This document shows positions 36,169-49,210 of a stretch of DNA of 64,000 nt, one piece after another. Source of the DNA: Tetradesmus obliquus (taxonomy: Eukaryota > Chlorophyta > Chlorophyceae > Sphaeropleales > Scenedesmaceae). The notes under the pieces were generated by a model. That model was given only the letters and a program-made list of their open reading frames with translations. It had not been told where the DNA came from and searched no databases. The stretch spans positions 1,789,501 to 1,853,500 of the forward strand of contig CP126204.1 of assembly GCA_030272155.1 (NCBI GenBank), in the 5' to 3' direction. The stretch's first letter is position 1. Every line of letters starts with the position of its first letter. Both the position numbers and the translations under genes were made by a program.

Positions 36169-37240
36169 GCGACCTTGAAGTCAGGCTGATGTTCACTTAT
36201 GCATAGTTTTTAGCGCTGCTGCTGCAAGCAGCTTAATTAATATTGTGCTCCTCTGCGACCGCTGTGAGATGCATGCCAGGCATTGATCGTGCACTTATGG
36301 CTGTTGGGTGTCACCCCGCACGCAACCATATTCCCAAGCCCTATTTGTTATTGGGTGACGTGCGCGCTTACAGAACTCGTTGTATGCCTCATCACGGCTT
36401 CGACAGCAAGTGTTTTCAAAGGCATGGTGATGAAGTTGTAGATGAACGCGCAGGCTGCCAAGAAAGCAAATGGCAGGGTCGGTTACTGTCCATTTGTCTG
36501 AGATGCGTAAGCCCGTGGGTGGCGTTCTGATGTCTTCCTCGGTGTTGCAATGTTGTTGTTTCCAGTCACACATGGCAGAATTTGATATACCGGCGATCAC
36601 ACCACACGCTTGCACGCCACAGTTGCTTGGATGTACAGGGATGTCAACTGTACCACATGTGTGAACTGTACCACATGTGTGAACTGTACCGCACAGCTCA
36701 TCAGTGAAGCTTCTCAGTCTGCTGGTGAGCTAGCGCACAGGTACAACGTAGAAGTTTGCAGGAATGCAGTCTGTGTATTGCTGCAATTTGCAATTACAAA
36801 GTAGAGAAACGCTTGGACAGTAAGGGGCATTGTACAATCATGCACACACTGCGGCCAGAGTGCACACACACACTCACTGCGGTGCAAAAGCAAGCGTTCA
36901 TTAAAATGCACATCCTGCAAGTGGTTTAGAGTGCTTGCTCTGTCACGCAACCTAACCCTCTATGATGCCCAGGCTGCTGCCGCGGCTACGCTGCCAAACA
37001 ACACAGCGCCTTGATTTAGGCAACTGCAACAGCAGCGCCATGCACGCACACCAACATATGCACAAGCTGCACCAGCAGCAAAGCACCAGCAGCAGCAGCA
37101 GCAGCAGCTGCTGCTGCTGCTGAGCCCGGCTGCCGCATGGCACAGCAGGATCTGCTTCACATGCTAAAGAACTAACAGCCCCCATAATCACAGCAGCCGC
37201 GTCCACATAACCTCCTGGCACTTTCCCCGCCACCAGGTGC
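36169..37240. other. Intergenic region upstream of the coiled-coil gene
   Basis: No gene is recognised. A 17-bp direct repeat (AACTGTACCACATGTGTG) occurs two to three times at 36645-36690. A CAG tract lies at 37085-37107. Confidence 0.4.
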
Positions 37241-37246
37241 CCCACG

Positions 37247-37440
37247 CCATCACCTGCTCCTGCTCCTGCTGCGCGACCGCTGGCGCTGACGCCGGGGCTC
37301 AGCAGGCGACCTGCTCCTGCTCCTGCTGCGCTGCCACTGACGCTGCCGCTTGAAATCATGATGATCCCTCGCCCCTGCTGACTCCCGCTGCCCCTGCAGC
37401 CGGCGTGGTGACCTGCTCCGGCTGCGAGACCTAGAACAGG
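37247..37440 (-). repeat. Copy of the RS-protein terminal exon beyond its stop
   Basis: About 190 bp repeat the last part of the RS exon at 37473-37680 (GCTCCTGCTGCGCGACCGCT and following), with several substitutions. On the minus strand it encodes a second Arg-Ser tail downstream of the working stop codon. Confidence 0.85.
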
Positions 37441-37472
37441 CCCCGCTGCGGCTGCGCTGTCACCCCGTCACA

Positions 37473-39310
37473 TCACCTGCTCCTGCTCCTGCTCCTGCTG
37501 CGCGACCGCTGGCGCCGCCTGGGCTCAGCAGGCGACCTGCTCCTGCTGCGCTGCTGCTGCCGCTGCCGCTCGTAATCATGATGATTCCTCGCCCCTGCTG
37601 ACTCCAGCTGCCCCTGCAGCCGGCGTGGTGACCTGCTGCGGCTGCGGGACCTAGAGTGGTCCCCGCTACGGCTGCGGCTGTCATCCCTGCCGCGCCGCAG
37701 CTGCCTGCCGCCGCGCCTGTCGCCGTAGCCGTCATTGTCATCGTCTGCTGCTGCCGCTGCAGCACTGCGGCCGCGCGGCTGCTCCTGCCCTCGCTCACGC
37801 TCGCTGCAGTCATGATGCTCGGCAGCCCCGCGCCCCTCTGCAGGACAGCAGCAGCAGCAGCAGAAATGTTAGCAGCAGCAGCAGGCGACACTAGCAGCAT
37901 GGCATGGCAAAGCGCAGAGCCTACCAGGTGCCACTGCCTCATCAGCAGCATGCTGTGCAGCTCGCGCAACGGCCGAAGCAGCAGCCCGTGTTAAGCCACA
38001 ACACGCAGGCCATACTGACGAAGACAATCGCTTGCTAGCGTCATAACCAACCCACAGGCTGCCGCCCACGTGCCTGCCAGCCACGCACCGCGTGCAGCAT
38101 CTGATTCGGCGCGCTGCTGCTTGCGGCGCTTGGCACTGCGCTCTCCTTCACTGTCGCTGCCGCTGCCGCCAGAATCAGACGAGTCTGAATCACTGCTGCT
38201 GCTGCTGCTGCCGCTGGAGGCATCTGAGCGGCGCTTCTTGTGCTTCCTGCTGCGGCGCTTTTTATGCTTCTCCTTCTTCTCCTTCTTTTCCTTCTTGCTG
38301 TGGTGCTTCTTGTGCTTCTTCTTGTGCTTCTTATGCTTGCTGCTGTCCTTGCGCTCGCGGTGCGCCGCCTCGCCCTGCTGCGTCAAGGCGGCCTGTGCTA
38401 GGAGGGAAAGGCAGCAGGCGGTTGCAGCAGAGTGTTCACAAACAATGCAAATGCGGAGAAGGCACTGGCATGTAGGTCAGCCGCGCATCTGTTTGAGGTA
38501 TGCTGATGGCTAAGCTGGGTGGGTGGATCCACAATGTGCAATACTGCGTTACTGCTGCAGCTGTGTGACGGCCACAGGCCGAGATCATGTACTTGCATAT
38601 GATGTACTGCCTGCAAGCAAGCCATGCCAGCAACACTGTATACGGCTGCTTTGCAGGACAGCCACACAACGCAATGCATTGCAGCCGCTACCAATGCGTT
38701 GCATGGAACTCTGCACGGTCAGACTATCGCAATGCTATGTGACTGCTGTGATGCAGAGCTGTTCATGGTACCCTCAGGGCCAATACACTCACCTGCTCCA
38801 ACTGGATCTGCCAGTCAGCCCTGCACTTTTACAGCAATGGACGAGCAGGTGTGCAGTGACAAAAAAGCAGTGCAGGCATGTGCAAGAGAGGCAGGTAAGA
38901 GAGATGGTGGACGGAGCAACAAGCGGGGCATGCACCAGGTAGCGGCAGCAGGATTGAAAGGAAAGGGTCGGCATGTAACATGAGTTGGGCTGCAGCTGCG
39001 AGTGTGTGCTGCTGAGCACCACTTAGCATGCCAAACTCAGCGCAAGATGGTTGATACATCATAGACATGCACTGCTGCTTGTATAAAAATCTTGTAGTCT
39101 GGCAGGATACGCAGCATGCAGAGAAACATGCGTTCCTGCAAGTTCCCGGGATGCAGAGTGAGCGCTGTGCCGCTGCTCTGCTCACCGCGCCTGCTTCCTG
39201 TCCAGCTTCTTCTGCAGCGCCTCAAACGCCGTCTTGGTGAACTCCGCACGAGTTGCCTCCGACACTGTGACCTTTGGCCCCTCGTCATCTAGCCTACGCG
39301 CACGCGACAT
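37473..39310 (-). CDS. RS-domain, Lys-rich nuclear protein, putative splicing factor
   Basis: Exons: complement(39186..39310), complement(38793..38820) (28-nt microexon), complement(38089..38392), complement(37473..37837). Phases 2, 0 and 1 join cleanly, giving 273 residues. Order: MSRARRLDDEGPKVTVSEA, a helix FTKTAFEALQKKLDRKQAR, a short linker ADWQIQLEQ from the microexon, then a very basic Lys/His tract (KHKKHKKKHKKHH), an acidic Ser/Asp run, and a C-terminal Arg-Ser domain ending in repeated SR dipeptides. RS domains mediate spliceosomal protein contacts and nuclear-speckle localisation; there is no RRM. A role in splicing is inferred from composition. It is divergently placed to UBL5, which is also spliceosome-linked. 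Confidence 0.8.
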
Positions 39311-40037
39311 GTTGCTGCCTGTTTGGGCTGCTGCTGCTGTTGTTGTGCTGCTGTGGTACGCGCTGCCTGGCCTCGCTTGGGAGCTTGCAGATCTAAGCAA
39401 TGATCGAGTACGTCTCGGTTGAAAGGATCACACGTTCTGCCGTCAGTGTGAATGGTCAATCAACAATGAGGAACAAGGCACAACAGCAAGAAGCCTGTCA
39501 AACGACGTCGAATCCACAAGACGGGCAAACAAAAACACAACGTTGCGGTGGCAGCATGCTTACGAAAGCAGCTTGTGGACGGTCTGGTTCGTCGGAGCAG
39601 CGGCACTGTCACAGCAGGGTGCTTGCTAACAGTACCCTGCTGGTTGATGTCACATGATGCTGTCTCGCCCTTGAAGGCTGCAAAGGCAGCTGCATATGTT
39701 GATCTACCATAGCTATACCGTGCAACATCCTGGCTTACCTGCATGCTGCCTCCTGACTGCTAGCCACACGTACCGCCTGCTGCTGCTCTCCCTCGGTGCG
39801 CGGCTAAATTAATCCCTCCTTGGCCTCGTTGCTGCTTGTTCATAGCTCCTGTCACAACAGCTGTTCTCCTCGTCACACCAGCAGCAACAGTCCCTGCAGT
39901 AAGCACGTCGCAGACAGCTGAACTTTCCGGCTGCAGCAACTGCTGCTGCCACTGCTACAGCCACCCCAACTCTGCAGCTACGCTAGCAGTAGCTAAGTGT
40001 TCGCTAAGCCAACACAGCAGCAGCAGCGGCAGCAGCC
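39311..40037. promoter_or_regulatory. Shared divergent promoter, RS protein / UBL5
   Basis: The 727 bp between two divergent start codons must serve both genes. I see no TATA box or named operator. Confidence 0.55.
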
Positions 40038-40700
40038 ATGATTGAGGTGGTGCTCAATGACCGCCTGGGCAAGAAGATCCGGGTGAAGTGCAATGAGGAT
40101 GATACAGTAGGGGACCTGAAGAAGCTCGTGGCTGCACAGACAGGTGACATCCGAGCTGTGTTGCATTGATTTTCTTTGTTGGGTTTAGGGTTCAGCCCTG
40201 CATGCAGTCTTGAGCATCTGCAGTTGCTGCTTGGAACAGGACGGCTGGCTGCATGGGCATCAGCCACTTGCTGCTGTGCAGGTGTGCACACTGCTGCGGC
40301 CCAACATGCTGCATCGTCACTCATCTGCCTGCATCCGTCTCTGGCACTCCACTCAAGTGATATCTGCTCCTTGCCCTTGCATGCAACCTGCCATGCAAGC
40401 AGACGTGCTGTGCGAGGCTAGATTTGCACATCATACTTGCCCTCTATCGTCTGCGCGTATTTATTAGCACCAGACAGCAGCCGGCCAGTGGATACACAGC
40501 ATCCCACGCCACAGCCGCACATAACCAAACATCCATCACAGCGCCAAACCCTGACAACAAAACCTGACAAAACCCTGCTTGCAGGAACGCGCCCGGAAAA
40601 GATCCGCATCCAAAAGTGGTACACTGTGTACAAGGACCACATCACACTGGCGGATTATGAGATCCATGACGGCATGGGGCTGGAGCTATACTACAACTGA
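40038..40700 (+). CDS. UBL5: Ubiquitin-like protein 5 (UBL5/Hub1)
   Basis: UBL5/Hub1 is a non-conjugated ubiquitin-fold protein that binds Snu66/SART1 and modulates 5' splice-site choice. Exons 40038-40143 and 40585-40700 join in phase 1 to give exactly 73 residues, the family length. Conserved segments: [55 protein letters not shown], and the C-terminal YYN in place of a Gly-Gly tail. The single intron separates TG from TRPEK. It is divergent to the RS-protein gene. This is the most certain small gene in the window. Confidence 0.96.
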
Positions 40701-40760
40701 GCAGTACAACTGAGCAGCACAATGTGGCGGCTGCAGTACAGCTGGTTGCTGCAGTACACA

Positions 40761-41007
40761 CATGACGGCATGGGGCTGAAGCTGTACTGCAACTGAGCAG
40801 CTGCAGTACAGCTGATCGGCTGCAGCGCAGCTGCTGCAGTACGCAGTTGTGGTTCTGATGACGGCATGGGGCTGGACCTGTTACGCAACGAGCAGTTCAA
40901 CCGAGCAGTACACATGGTTGCTGCAGTACAGCTGGTTGCTGCATTACAGCTGATTGCTGCAGCACACACATGACAGCATGGGGCTGCAGCTGCACTACAA
41001 TTGAGCA
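40761..41007 (+). repeat. Three copies of the UBL5 terminal exon end
   Basis: Copies of CATGACGGCATGGGGCTGGA through the stop lie near 40761-40800, 40857-40894 and 40970-41006; the working version starts at 40665. Spacing is 96, 96 and about 112 bp. Two keep a stop codon (ACTGAGCAG, TTGAGCAG). Between them are degenerate GCTGCAGTACAGCTG repeats continuing to about 41240. Confidence 0.9.
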
Positions 41008-41240
41008 GCTGCAGTACAGCCTGCACTGCCGTATCATTACACACACGACAGCTGAGCAGCTGCAGCTGGAGTGCAGTTGCTGGAGTGCAGTTGCTGTACC
41101 ACAATTGAGCGGCCGCAGCACAGCTAGTTGCTTTATAACAACGGAGCAGCTGCGGATTAGCTGGTTGCTGCAGTGCAGCAGCTGCTGTCAGGGTGCAGCT
41201 GCTGCAGTGGCCGCTGCAGTGCAGCTACTGGAGCGCAGCG

Positions 41241-42341
41241 GTGCGACGTGGTTAGTCCATCACCAGTATCTTATGTTCAAGCACCAGACGCTGCTTGTCA
41301 TGTATGCTTGGCGACGCCAAAGCTAGTATGTGTGTTTTCAACACGCTTGCTGGGGTGTCAGTGGGCCAGTTGCACCAGGTGCTGCACAGCAGCATGCAGC
41401 TGCTGCTCTCTCTAGCTAGCTCAGCAGCATCCGAATGCATTCAACACACAGCAGTGTCAGCATGGTTGCAGGAATTGGTGGCTGTGTATGGCTGCTGGGC
41501 AGGGGCAGCAGCAGCAGCAGCAGCAGCAGCATGGCAGCTGAACAAGTGCTGCCGGCTGCTGCTGCTGGCCTTGCACAGGTGACGGTGTCGACGGGTGGGA
41601 GCCACTTGGGAAAGCAGTTGACATTGTAGCAGCAGTTGCTGCTGCTGCTGGTTCAGGTTTGCGCGAGCTCAGTGGCGATGTAATTTTGAATGATGTGTCA
41701 GAGCTGCCATCTTTCGGCTGACATGTGCATGAGGTAAACCTCGGTGCCTGTGCTGCAGTGCGCGCCAGCGGTTGGTGTGGTTGCCTGGCAGTCGCATCCA
41801 CTCGTCTGGTACAGACAGCAGCAGCCACTCATAAGCCAGCAGCGGTTTTAGCTGGAAACCAGTGAGGAAAATCTATTGCTGTGTTGGTTGGCAGTGCCCT
41901 TGTGGCAGGACCTCCAGATTTCTGAGTCGGCCATCAGCGTTGTGGTGTGTGACTGCGGAACTTCCGGAGTCTGTACTGTGGTGTGGCCATTTCAGTGCAG
42001 CCTGCTCCGCTTAGCAGCACGTAGCAGGTAGTAATCTGGCTGTTGGTGGTTAGTTGGGGCGGGTCTGCTGTTGGGTTTGCTCGGGCTGCCAAGGAGCAGT
42101 ACCTATGGTCATGTAACAGCTGGCAGTACTTCAGTAGGGTTTCCCAGCCTCTACAACCACGTGTCGCCCTGCACTGCCGTGCAGGCTTGCGGGTGCGATG
42201 ATCTTGAGACGAGTGGAGTATTTCGTGTGAGGCCTCTCTCTGCGATCGACTGTTTCCAGGGACGCAAGGCACCTGCCTGTCCTCCGTGGCACCTGCTCCT
42301 GTGTCTGCCCACATAACATTGCAAATTTGAACTAGTTAGCT
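41241..42341. other. Intergenic, UBL5 to MYND gene
   Basis: No gene is recognised. There is a CAG tract at 41506-41530. Confidence 0.4.
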
Positions 42342-42574
42342 ATGGAAGCCTGTTGCTACAAGTGCGGGAAACGAGGGGGCGGTGCAGTGAAGCTGCAGCG
42401 CTGTTCAGCTTGCAAGTGTGTGCACTACTGTGGCACCGCATGCCGTGATGCTGGTGAGCCCCAGGCGTGGAAATAATGCCATAATACCTTTAGATTAATA
42501 CGTGGGGTCACGCACTGCAGCATCTACACACGCCTGGCGGTGCCATGTCACATGCAGCATGCTTGCTGCTGTGG

Positions 42575-42607
<33 letters not shown>

Positions 42608-44146
42608 TACTGCTGCTGCTGGTGCATGGCTTTGCTGTGCTGTAGCACATAACTCCAGTCTGCTGTCTTGTACTTCCCATGCCATTCTTTCCCGTCAACT
42701 TCACCCTGTGGCGCAGACTGGGCATCACACAAGAAGTACTGCAAGCGCCTGATATTCGTGAAGAAAGCAGAGCTAGGCGCGTTTGTGGATGGCGCCAAAA
42801 AGGCGGATCCAAACGGCTCAGAGGCTTACTGCGCAGCAAAGCAAGCAGCAGCGGGCGATAAGGCCTTGGAAGGGCTGGTGCTGGTGGCACCGCTGGCGGC
42901 ACAGAACTTTGTGCAGGTGTGTGGAAGGAGGTCGTTTGGGAGGTGATTTTAGAGGTGACCTGGGTGCCTCCTGGTAGAGAGCTGTGGCGCAGGTACACGG
43001 GATGGAGTGTCAGCAGGAGACAAGCACTGATGCAGCAGCAGCAGCAGCGCACCAGCAAGTAGAGCAGCAAGGTGAATTAGCTGCAGGTGACACTGTCTCG
43101 GGGCACCATGTAAAGCAGCTGGAATCATTGTCATGATAACAGCAGCAGCGGGCGATCAGGCACTGGCAGGGCTGGTGCTGGTGGCACCCCTGTCGGCGCG
43201 GAATGTTGTGTAGGTGTGGGGTGAGTAGCTTGCTTGCTGGCTGTGCCAGTGACACAGTGCTAGGATTCACCAGGAGACAAGCACTGCATTGTGTGGTAGC
43301 AGCAGCAGCAGCAGCAGCAGCAGCCACCTGGTGGCACAGAACTATGCAGTTGAACCGGGTGCTTGCTTGACGTTCGCTGTGCCAGTTACATGGCACGTGT
43401 TTCCGCAGGGAGCGGCCATCGTGCTGCTGCTGCTGCAGCAGCAGCATCGGCGTCAACAGCAAGTCCAGCAGCAACCTGCAACAGCAGCTGCACGCGTTGC
43501 TGGCTGCAGGCTCAGTGCCTGTATGCACCTTGGCTGTCAACTGCCCAGCTGAGCTTATGCAAGTGGCTCGTCCCCTGTCACTATGCTCTGCAGCAGCCTT
43601 TCTGCTGCTGCTGCTGCTGCTGCTGCTGCCGCTGCTTCTACATGTCAACGCTTGCCAGCTTGGCGTGGCTGCTTCTGCACAGAACATGTACCCATGTGCA
43701 CAGAACATGTACCCATGTGCACAGAACATGTACCCATGTGCACAGAACATGTACCCATGTGCACAGAACATGTACCCATGTGCACAGAACATGTACCCAT
43801 GTGCACAGAACATGTACCCATGTGCACAGAACATGTACCCATGTGCACAGAACATGAACCCATGTGCACAGAACATGTACCCATGTGCACAGAACATGTA
43901 CCCATGTGCACAGAACATGTACCCATGTGCACAGAACATGTACCCATGTGCACAGAACATGTACCCATGTGCACAGAACATGTACCCATGTGCACAGAAC
44001 ATGAACCCATGTGCACAGAACATGTACCCATGTGCACAGAACATGTACCCATGTGCACAGAACATGTACCCATGCACAGAACATGTACCCATGCAGTTCT
44101 CCCTGTCACCATACCAGGCAGCTGCCCTCCTGTGTTTCACACCCTC

Positions 44147-44190
<44 letters not shown>

Positions 44191-45778
44191 CGTGTGAGGC
44201 TGACGTGCTGCCCAGCTGTGAGGCTGAGGAGCAGATCTGGGGGCTGTGGGGCAACCCACGCAGCAGTGAGTACCAGCGCACACTCATGTGAGCAGAGATC
44301 AACCAATTCCACGTTGCAAATGTTACCGTGCAGGCATGTACAGCTGTGTGTTTGCCTTCTACGCAATCATCGATGTAAACAGTCACTTGCTTGGTTGCCA
44401 TAGTGATTTGCCACGTTATATGGGGGTTGCTGTGAGGCTGAGGAGAAGATCTGGGGGCTGTAGGGTGACCCCAGGAGCAGCGAGTACCAGCGCACACTCA
44501 TGTGAGCAGATAAAGTTCATCATATTTTGGACAGTTGCATATGTGGTGGCGCAGCAATGCGCAGCACTGTCTGTTATTGCATACTCTGAGGGCTGTGCGG
44601 CAATCCGCGGGGCAGGGAGTACCAGCGCACACTGACGTGAGCAGACAGATGCCAAACATGAACAGTGTCAGAGGGTTTAGGGGTCAAAGGTTATGCTGCC
44701 TAACAGGCAAAGCACGTGAGGATTCTTCTTGTAGCTCTGCATGTGACCTGGGCTGGGCGCGCTTCCCTTGCATGCCCACAGCTAGCACCACAACCAAGTG
44801 CAGTGGCCTTGGTGGTGATGGCAGCTCCTCACTATCAATCACAACTGACATAGCGTGTGACAAAGGCAACAGAGTAACACACTGACACCACAATCCATCA
44901 TCTAAGGGAGATCTTGATGGGTGATTGCTGCTGCAGGGCGTACCAGCAGGCGGTCAAGTAATGCGACCTGGACGCTATTTCAACATCGCATATACGCGAT
45001 ACATCATCACCGTGACACATAACCATGTCAACAAATAACATGTGTGTGTTTGGTCCTGCTGCTGCAGCGCGTACCAGCGGGCGCTCAAGTATGGCGACCT
45101 GGGGGCACAGCAGCTGATGGAGTGCCTGCTGGCACGCCCCGCAGCATCAAAGGCGCTCACAAAAGCGCTACGGAAGGTGCGGCTGTAGTGGCAGCACACA
45201 GCATGGCTGAATAGGCCGCCGGGAATGCGGGTTGCAAAGTGATCAGGCTGTTGGTGACTGTTGGTTGGTTGGTTGGTTGGCAGCGGTGGCTTGGTTGGCC
45301 TCGCAGGACCCTTGCGTTGCTGCTTTGTTGCGGAACGGCAGCTGATGGAGTGCCTGCTGGCACGCCCCGCAGCATCAAACGCACTTATGAAAGCGCTGAG
45401 CAAGGTGTGGAGGCAGCGGCAGCACACAGCATGACAAGCCGCCTGCAGTGCAGGGTTCAAAGCCCTTGCTGTGCTGCTTTGCAGGGCGGCAGCTGCAGCC
45501 CTGACTGGCACGACACTCACCTTACCTGCTGCTGCTTTTGCTGCTGCTGCTGCCAGGTGCGCTTTGTCATGACTGAGGACGACGCGCTGGAGATCATCAT
45601 GCGATCACTGGACGGGTGAGGGGACGCGGTTTGCGCTTGTTGTTTCGCTTACGTCGGCATACAACCACTCCGTAGCAATAGTTATTCACACATGTGTTGT
45701 TAGATGTGCTCAATGGACGAGTGCGGGCCCTCACCTGCTGGTCTGTGTGCTCACCACTGCTGCTGCTGCTGTTGCTGC

Positions 45779-45817
<39 letters not shown>

Positions 45818-45889
45818 AGGTATGGCGCGCTGGTTGACGGCCTGGAGGTGGTCAGTGAGTTTGACCAGTGGCCCCTCAACCAGAGCTAG
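42342..45889 (+). CDS. MYND-type zinc-finger protein
   Basis: MYND fingers bind proline-rich partners and are common in transcriptional and methyltransferase proteins. Clear exons: 42342-42453, 42717-42916, 44190-44287, 45068-45176, 45557-45615, 45820-45889; a middle exon about 43464-43562 (ending PVCTLAVNCPAELMQ) is likely but its acceptor is uncertain. The total is about 248 residues. The finger is at the N-terminus: CYKCG, then RCSACKCVHYCGTAC, and across the first intron WASHKKYC, a complete C-x2-C ... H-x3-C pattern. The C-terminus has QLMECLLARPAASKAL, FVMTEDDALEIIMRSLDG and ends FDQWPLNQS. The donor at 44288 (not the tempting gtgagt at 44271) is supported because gtgagc is kept in all copies of this exon end and gives the right phase. 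No SET domain is seen. Confidence 0.8.
43141..43350 (+). repeat. Copies of MYND exon 2 end
   Basis: 43141-43212 copies the last 72 nt of exon 2 but the final CAG is TAG. A shorter piece (GGTGGCACAGAACTATGCAG) is at 43327-43346. Confidence 0.85.
43678..44094 (+). repeat. 21-bp minisatellite, ~20 units, in a MYND-gene intron
   Basis: Unit CACAGAACATGTACCCATGTG, nearly perfect, with the last two units shortened. It has no stop in any of the six frames (e.g. MYPCAQN), so it looks coding everywhere. Because flanking exons join in frame without it, I place it in the intron 43563-44189, which ends in a CTG tract. Confidence 0.95.
44421..44960 (+). repeat. Copies of MYND exon ends before exon 45068
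   Basis: Two copies of the exon ending at 44287 (GAGTACCAGCGCACACTCAT then gtgagcag) end near 44505 and 44637. Both have disrupted frames upstream. A copy of the start of the 45068 exon (cag then GCGTACCAGC) lies at 44938-44965 and has an early stop. Confidence 0.85.
45337..45411 (+). repeat. Copy of MYND exon 45068-45176 end
   Basis: CAGCTGATGGAGTGCCTGCT and the following bases to AAG-gtgtgg repeat the end of this exon with a few substitutions. Confidence 0.9.
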
Positions 45890-46070
45890 CAGGCCCACGG
45901 GACAGCAGGCCAAATGTTGTGGTTTAGTACCCCATCACAGCCTAAAACCCTAGGTCAACACCACAGCCAGCAGGGCCGCTGCCATTCAGCTCCCTTTGCG
46001 CCTATTGGGCAAAGTCAGAGGAGGCGAGCAGCGTGCTGTTCAGCAGCTGGATGCATGGAGCTGAATGCAG

Positions 46071-46192
46071 CAAGCTGCTTCCTTGCTGTTGCTGCTCCGT
46101 TGGGGCGCGGTGCCGATGGCGTTGATGCAGGTTACACCGGGCACACCCTCCCATATAAAGTAAGCTATGGCTTGATGGGTAACATGATGACG
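46071..46192 (+). mobile_element. 5'-truncated LINE copy (122 bp) with 16-bp target-site duplication
   Basis: Flanked by ATGGAGCTGAATGCAG at 46055-46070 and 46193-46208. Its 3' end (GCTATGGCTTGATGGGTAAC then ATGATG) matches the other copies, but the interior is diverged, so it represents a related subfamily. Confidence 0.9.
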
Positions 46193-46379
46193 ATGGAGCT
46201 GAATGCAGGTGTGGTGATTGAATACAGCATAGCGTGCTCATGAAGCCGCCCAGCCTGTCTTGCAGTGGCTTTGGGAGTCGGCCATGGTGTGAATTCCTCT
46301 GACTGGCAGGGTTGCACACAGACACGGGGCAGACGCAGCTGCTGCTGGGCAGCAAATCGTCGCCACAAGTCTTTGATTT

Positions 46380-46780
46380 GACCCACGTGAATGAGGTGGC
46401 AGGGGCCTTTGACCCACGTGAATGAGGTGGCAGGGGCCTTTGACCCACGTGAATGAGGTGGCAGGGGCCTTCGACCCACGTGAATGAGGTGGCAGGGGCC
46501 TTTGACCCACGTGAATGAGGTGGCAGGGGCCTTTGACCCACGTGAATGAGGTGGCAGGGGCCTTTGACCCACGTGAATGAGGTGGCAGGGGCCTTTGACC
46601 CACGTGAATGAGGTGGCAGGGGCCTTTGACCCACGTGAATGAGGTGGCAGGGGCCTTTGACCCACGTGAATGAGGTGGCAGGGGCCTTTGACCCACGTGA
46701 ATGAGGTGGCAGGGGCCTTTGACCCACGTGAATGAGGTGGCAGGGGCCTTTGACCCACGTGAATGAGGTGGCAGGGGCCT
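46380..46780 (+). repeat. 31-bp minisatellite, 13 units, each with a CACGTG box
   Basis: Unit GACCCACGTGAATGAGGTGG plus CAGGGGCCTTT. Units start every 31 bp from 46380 to 46752 with almost no divergence (one CTTC for CTTT). Each carries the palindrome CACGTG. Confidence 0.97.
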
Positions 46781-48100
46781 GGCTGGTCTTATGCCTGCCT
46801 GCATCAGCGGTGCTGCTGTCAAGGGGCCGACAGTCAGTGTCTAGCCAGCGTCTGCCAGCATAATGTGTGTGCGTTCAAGGTCATGGTTTTAAATATGAAC
46901 GTGCATGCCGGCATACATTACAAGCACAATACAACATAATGGGTACTCCCATGGCTAGACGTTGTGGTTGAAGCAGCTTGTGAGCTCAGCCTGCCCACCA
47001 AGAGGGGCACCTGGCATTCATGCTGACTCGCATGATGGTGATGGTCGTCTGATGGTGGCTGGTTGTATACAATGGTTCAGTTCCCAGCCTGGGGAGCCGT
47101 CTACTAGCTATGTGAGTATGCATTATGCTTGTAATGAATGCAATCGGCAAATTTCTTTATATGGCCGGAGTGGATTGCTGCGGCGGTTGCGGCTATCTTG
47201 GCTGCTGCCGGAAGTGGGTGTTTTTGATACGCTGCAGCTGTTGCAGAACGATGAAGGACCCTGCATGCTGCTGCAGTTTGTTTCGCACAGGGCCCGGCGG
47301 CATCAGATGCCTGTGGTGGTTGTGTGGCCACACACTAGTGACAGTACTGTCACACACCAAGGTTGCATCACTGCTTGCCTGTCTTGGAATATGGCTACCA
47401 GCTTCCTGAGCTTCCTTTATCAACACAGGATCATCCGTCTATTGCATCATTATGTTTACCGTTGTGTTGCCGCAGCTGCTTGCTTTGGCGAAAGGGCGCT
47501 TCTACCTTTTGCCAACAGGGGGAACCCCAGGGTGCGCAGTGCGTACAGCTGCACCACTGGTCACCAGTCCCAGAAATGTGGCTGAACCTTTGAAACATGT
47601 CAAACCATTTGATTATACAATCATTGTATTTTCAACGTCAGCTCAGCAGACGAATATTGGCTCACTTTCGTTGTTGCCGCGACCACTCGAAGTAGGTGGC
47701 GGTTTTCGGCTGATATCAGAAGAACACAATTCATTTGCTTTCGGCCGTCATTAAACTACTGGATTACTACATATAACTTTATAAACATGTGGGAGTCAGC
47801 TATCAGGCCTGAAGCTGCGGCACAGCAATTAGGGTGAAACGGCCGTTGCGAGAGGCAGCTGAGGCACCGTATATACGCAAACAGGAGCAACATCTCATTG
47901 AAGTAAGTAAAACTAACAAGTATGTCAAGATGCATGCGTGTGCACACTTTCGACCGCGAAGTCAGGCAGCTGCAGCTGCTGCAGCTGCGGCTGCCACTGC
48001 TGCTGCTGCTGTCACCCACCACACCATCAAAGGATGTTCTTTGAGTTCATAATGAACTAATAGTGATTTATCTGTTATTTGTATGCAGGCATCCCCGCAT
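46781..48100. other. Region without a confirmed gene
   Basis: An open stretch at 46962-47585 shows no family resemblance. An exon-like segment near 47832-47901 with a strong donor (GAA then gtaagt) could be an upstream exon of the next gene. Confidence 0.35.

Positions 48101-49210
<1,110 letters not shown>

Noticed and set aside
44271..44277. Donor gtgagt in the MYND exon
   Set aside because: Not kept in the other copies of this exon end and gives the wrong phase; gtgagc at 44288 is conserved and fits.
43497..44291. Heptad-repeat coding exon
   Set aside because: The 21-bp array lacks stops in every frame, so openness is not evidence; flanking exons join in phase without it.
46962..47585. 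207-codon ORF
   Set aside because: No family resemblance and no consistent exon borders.
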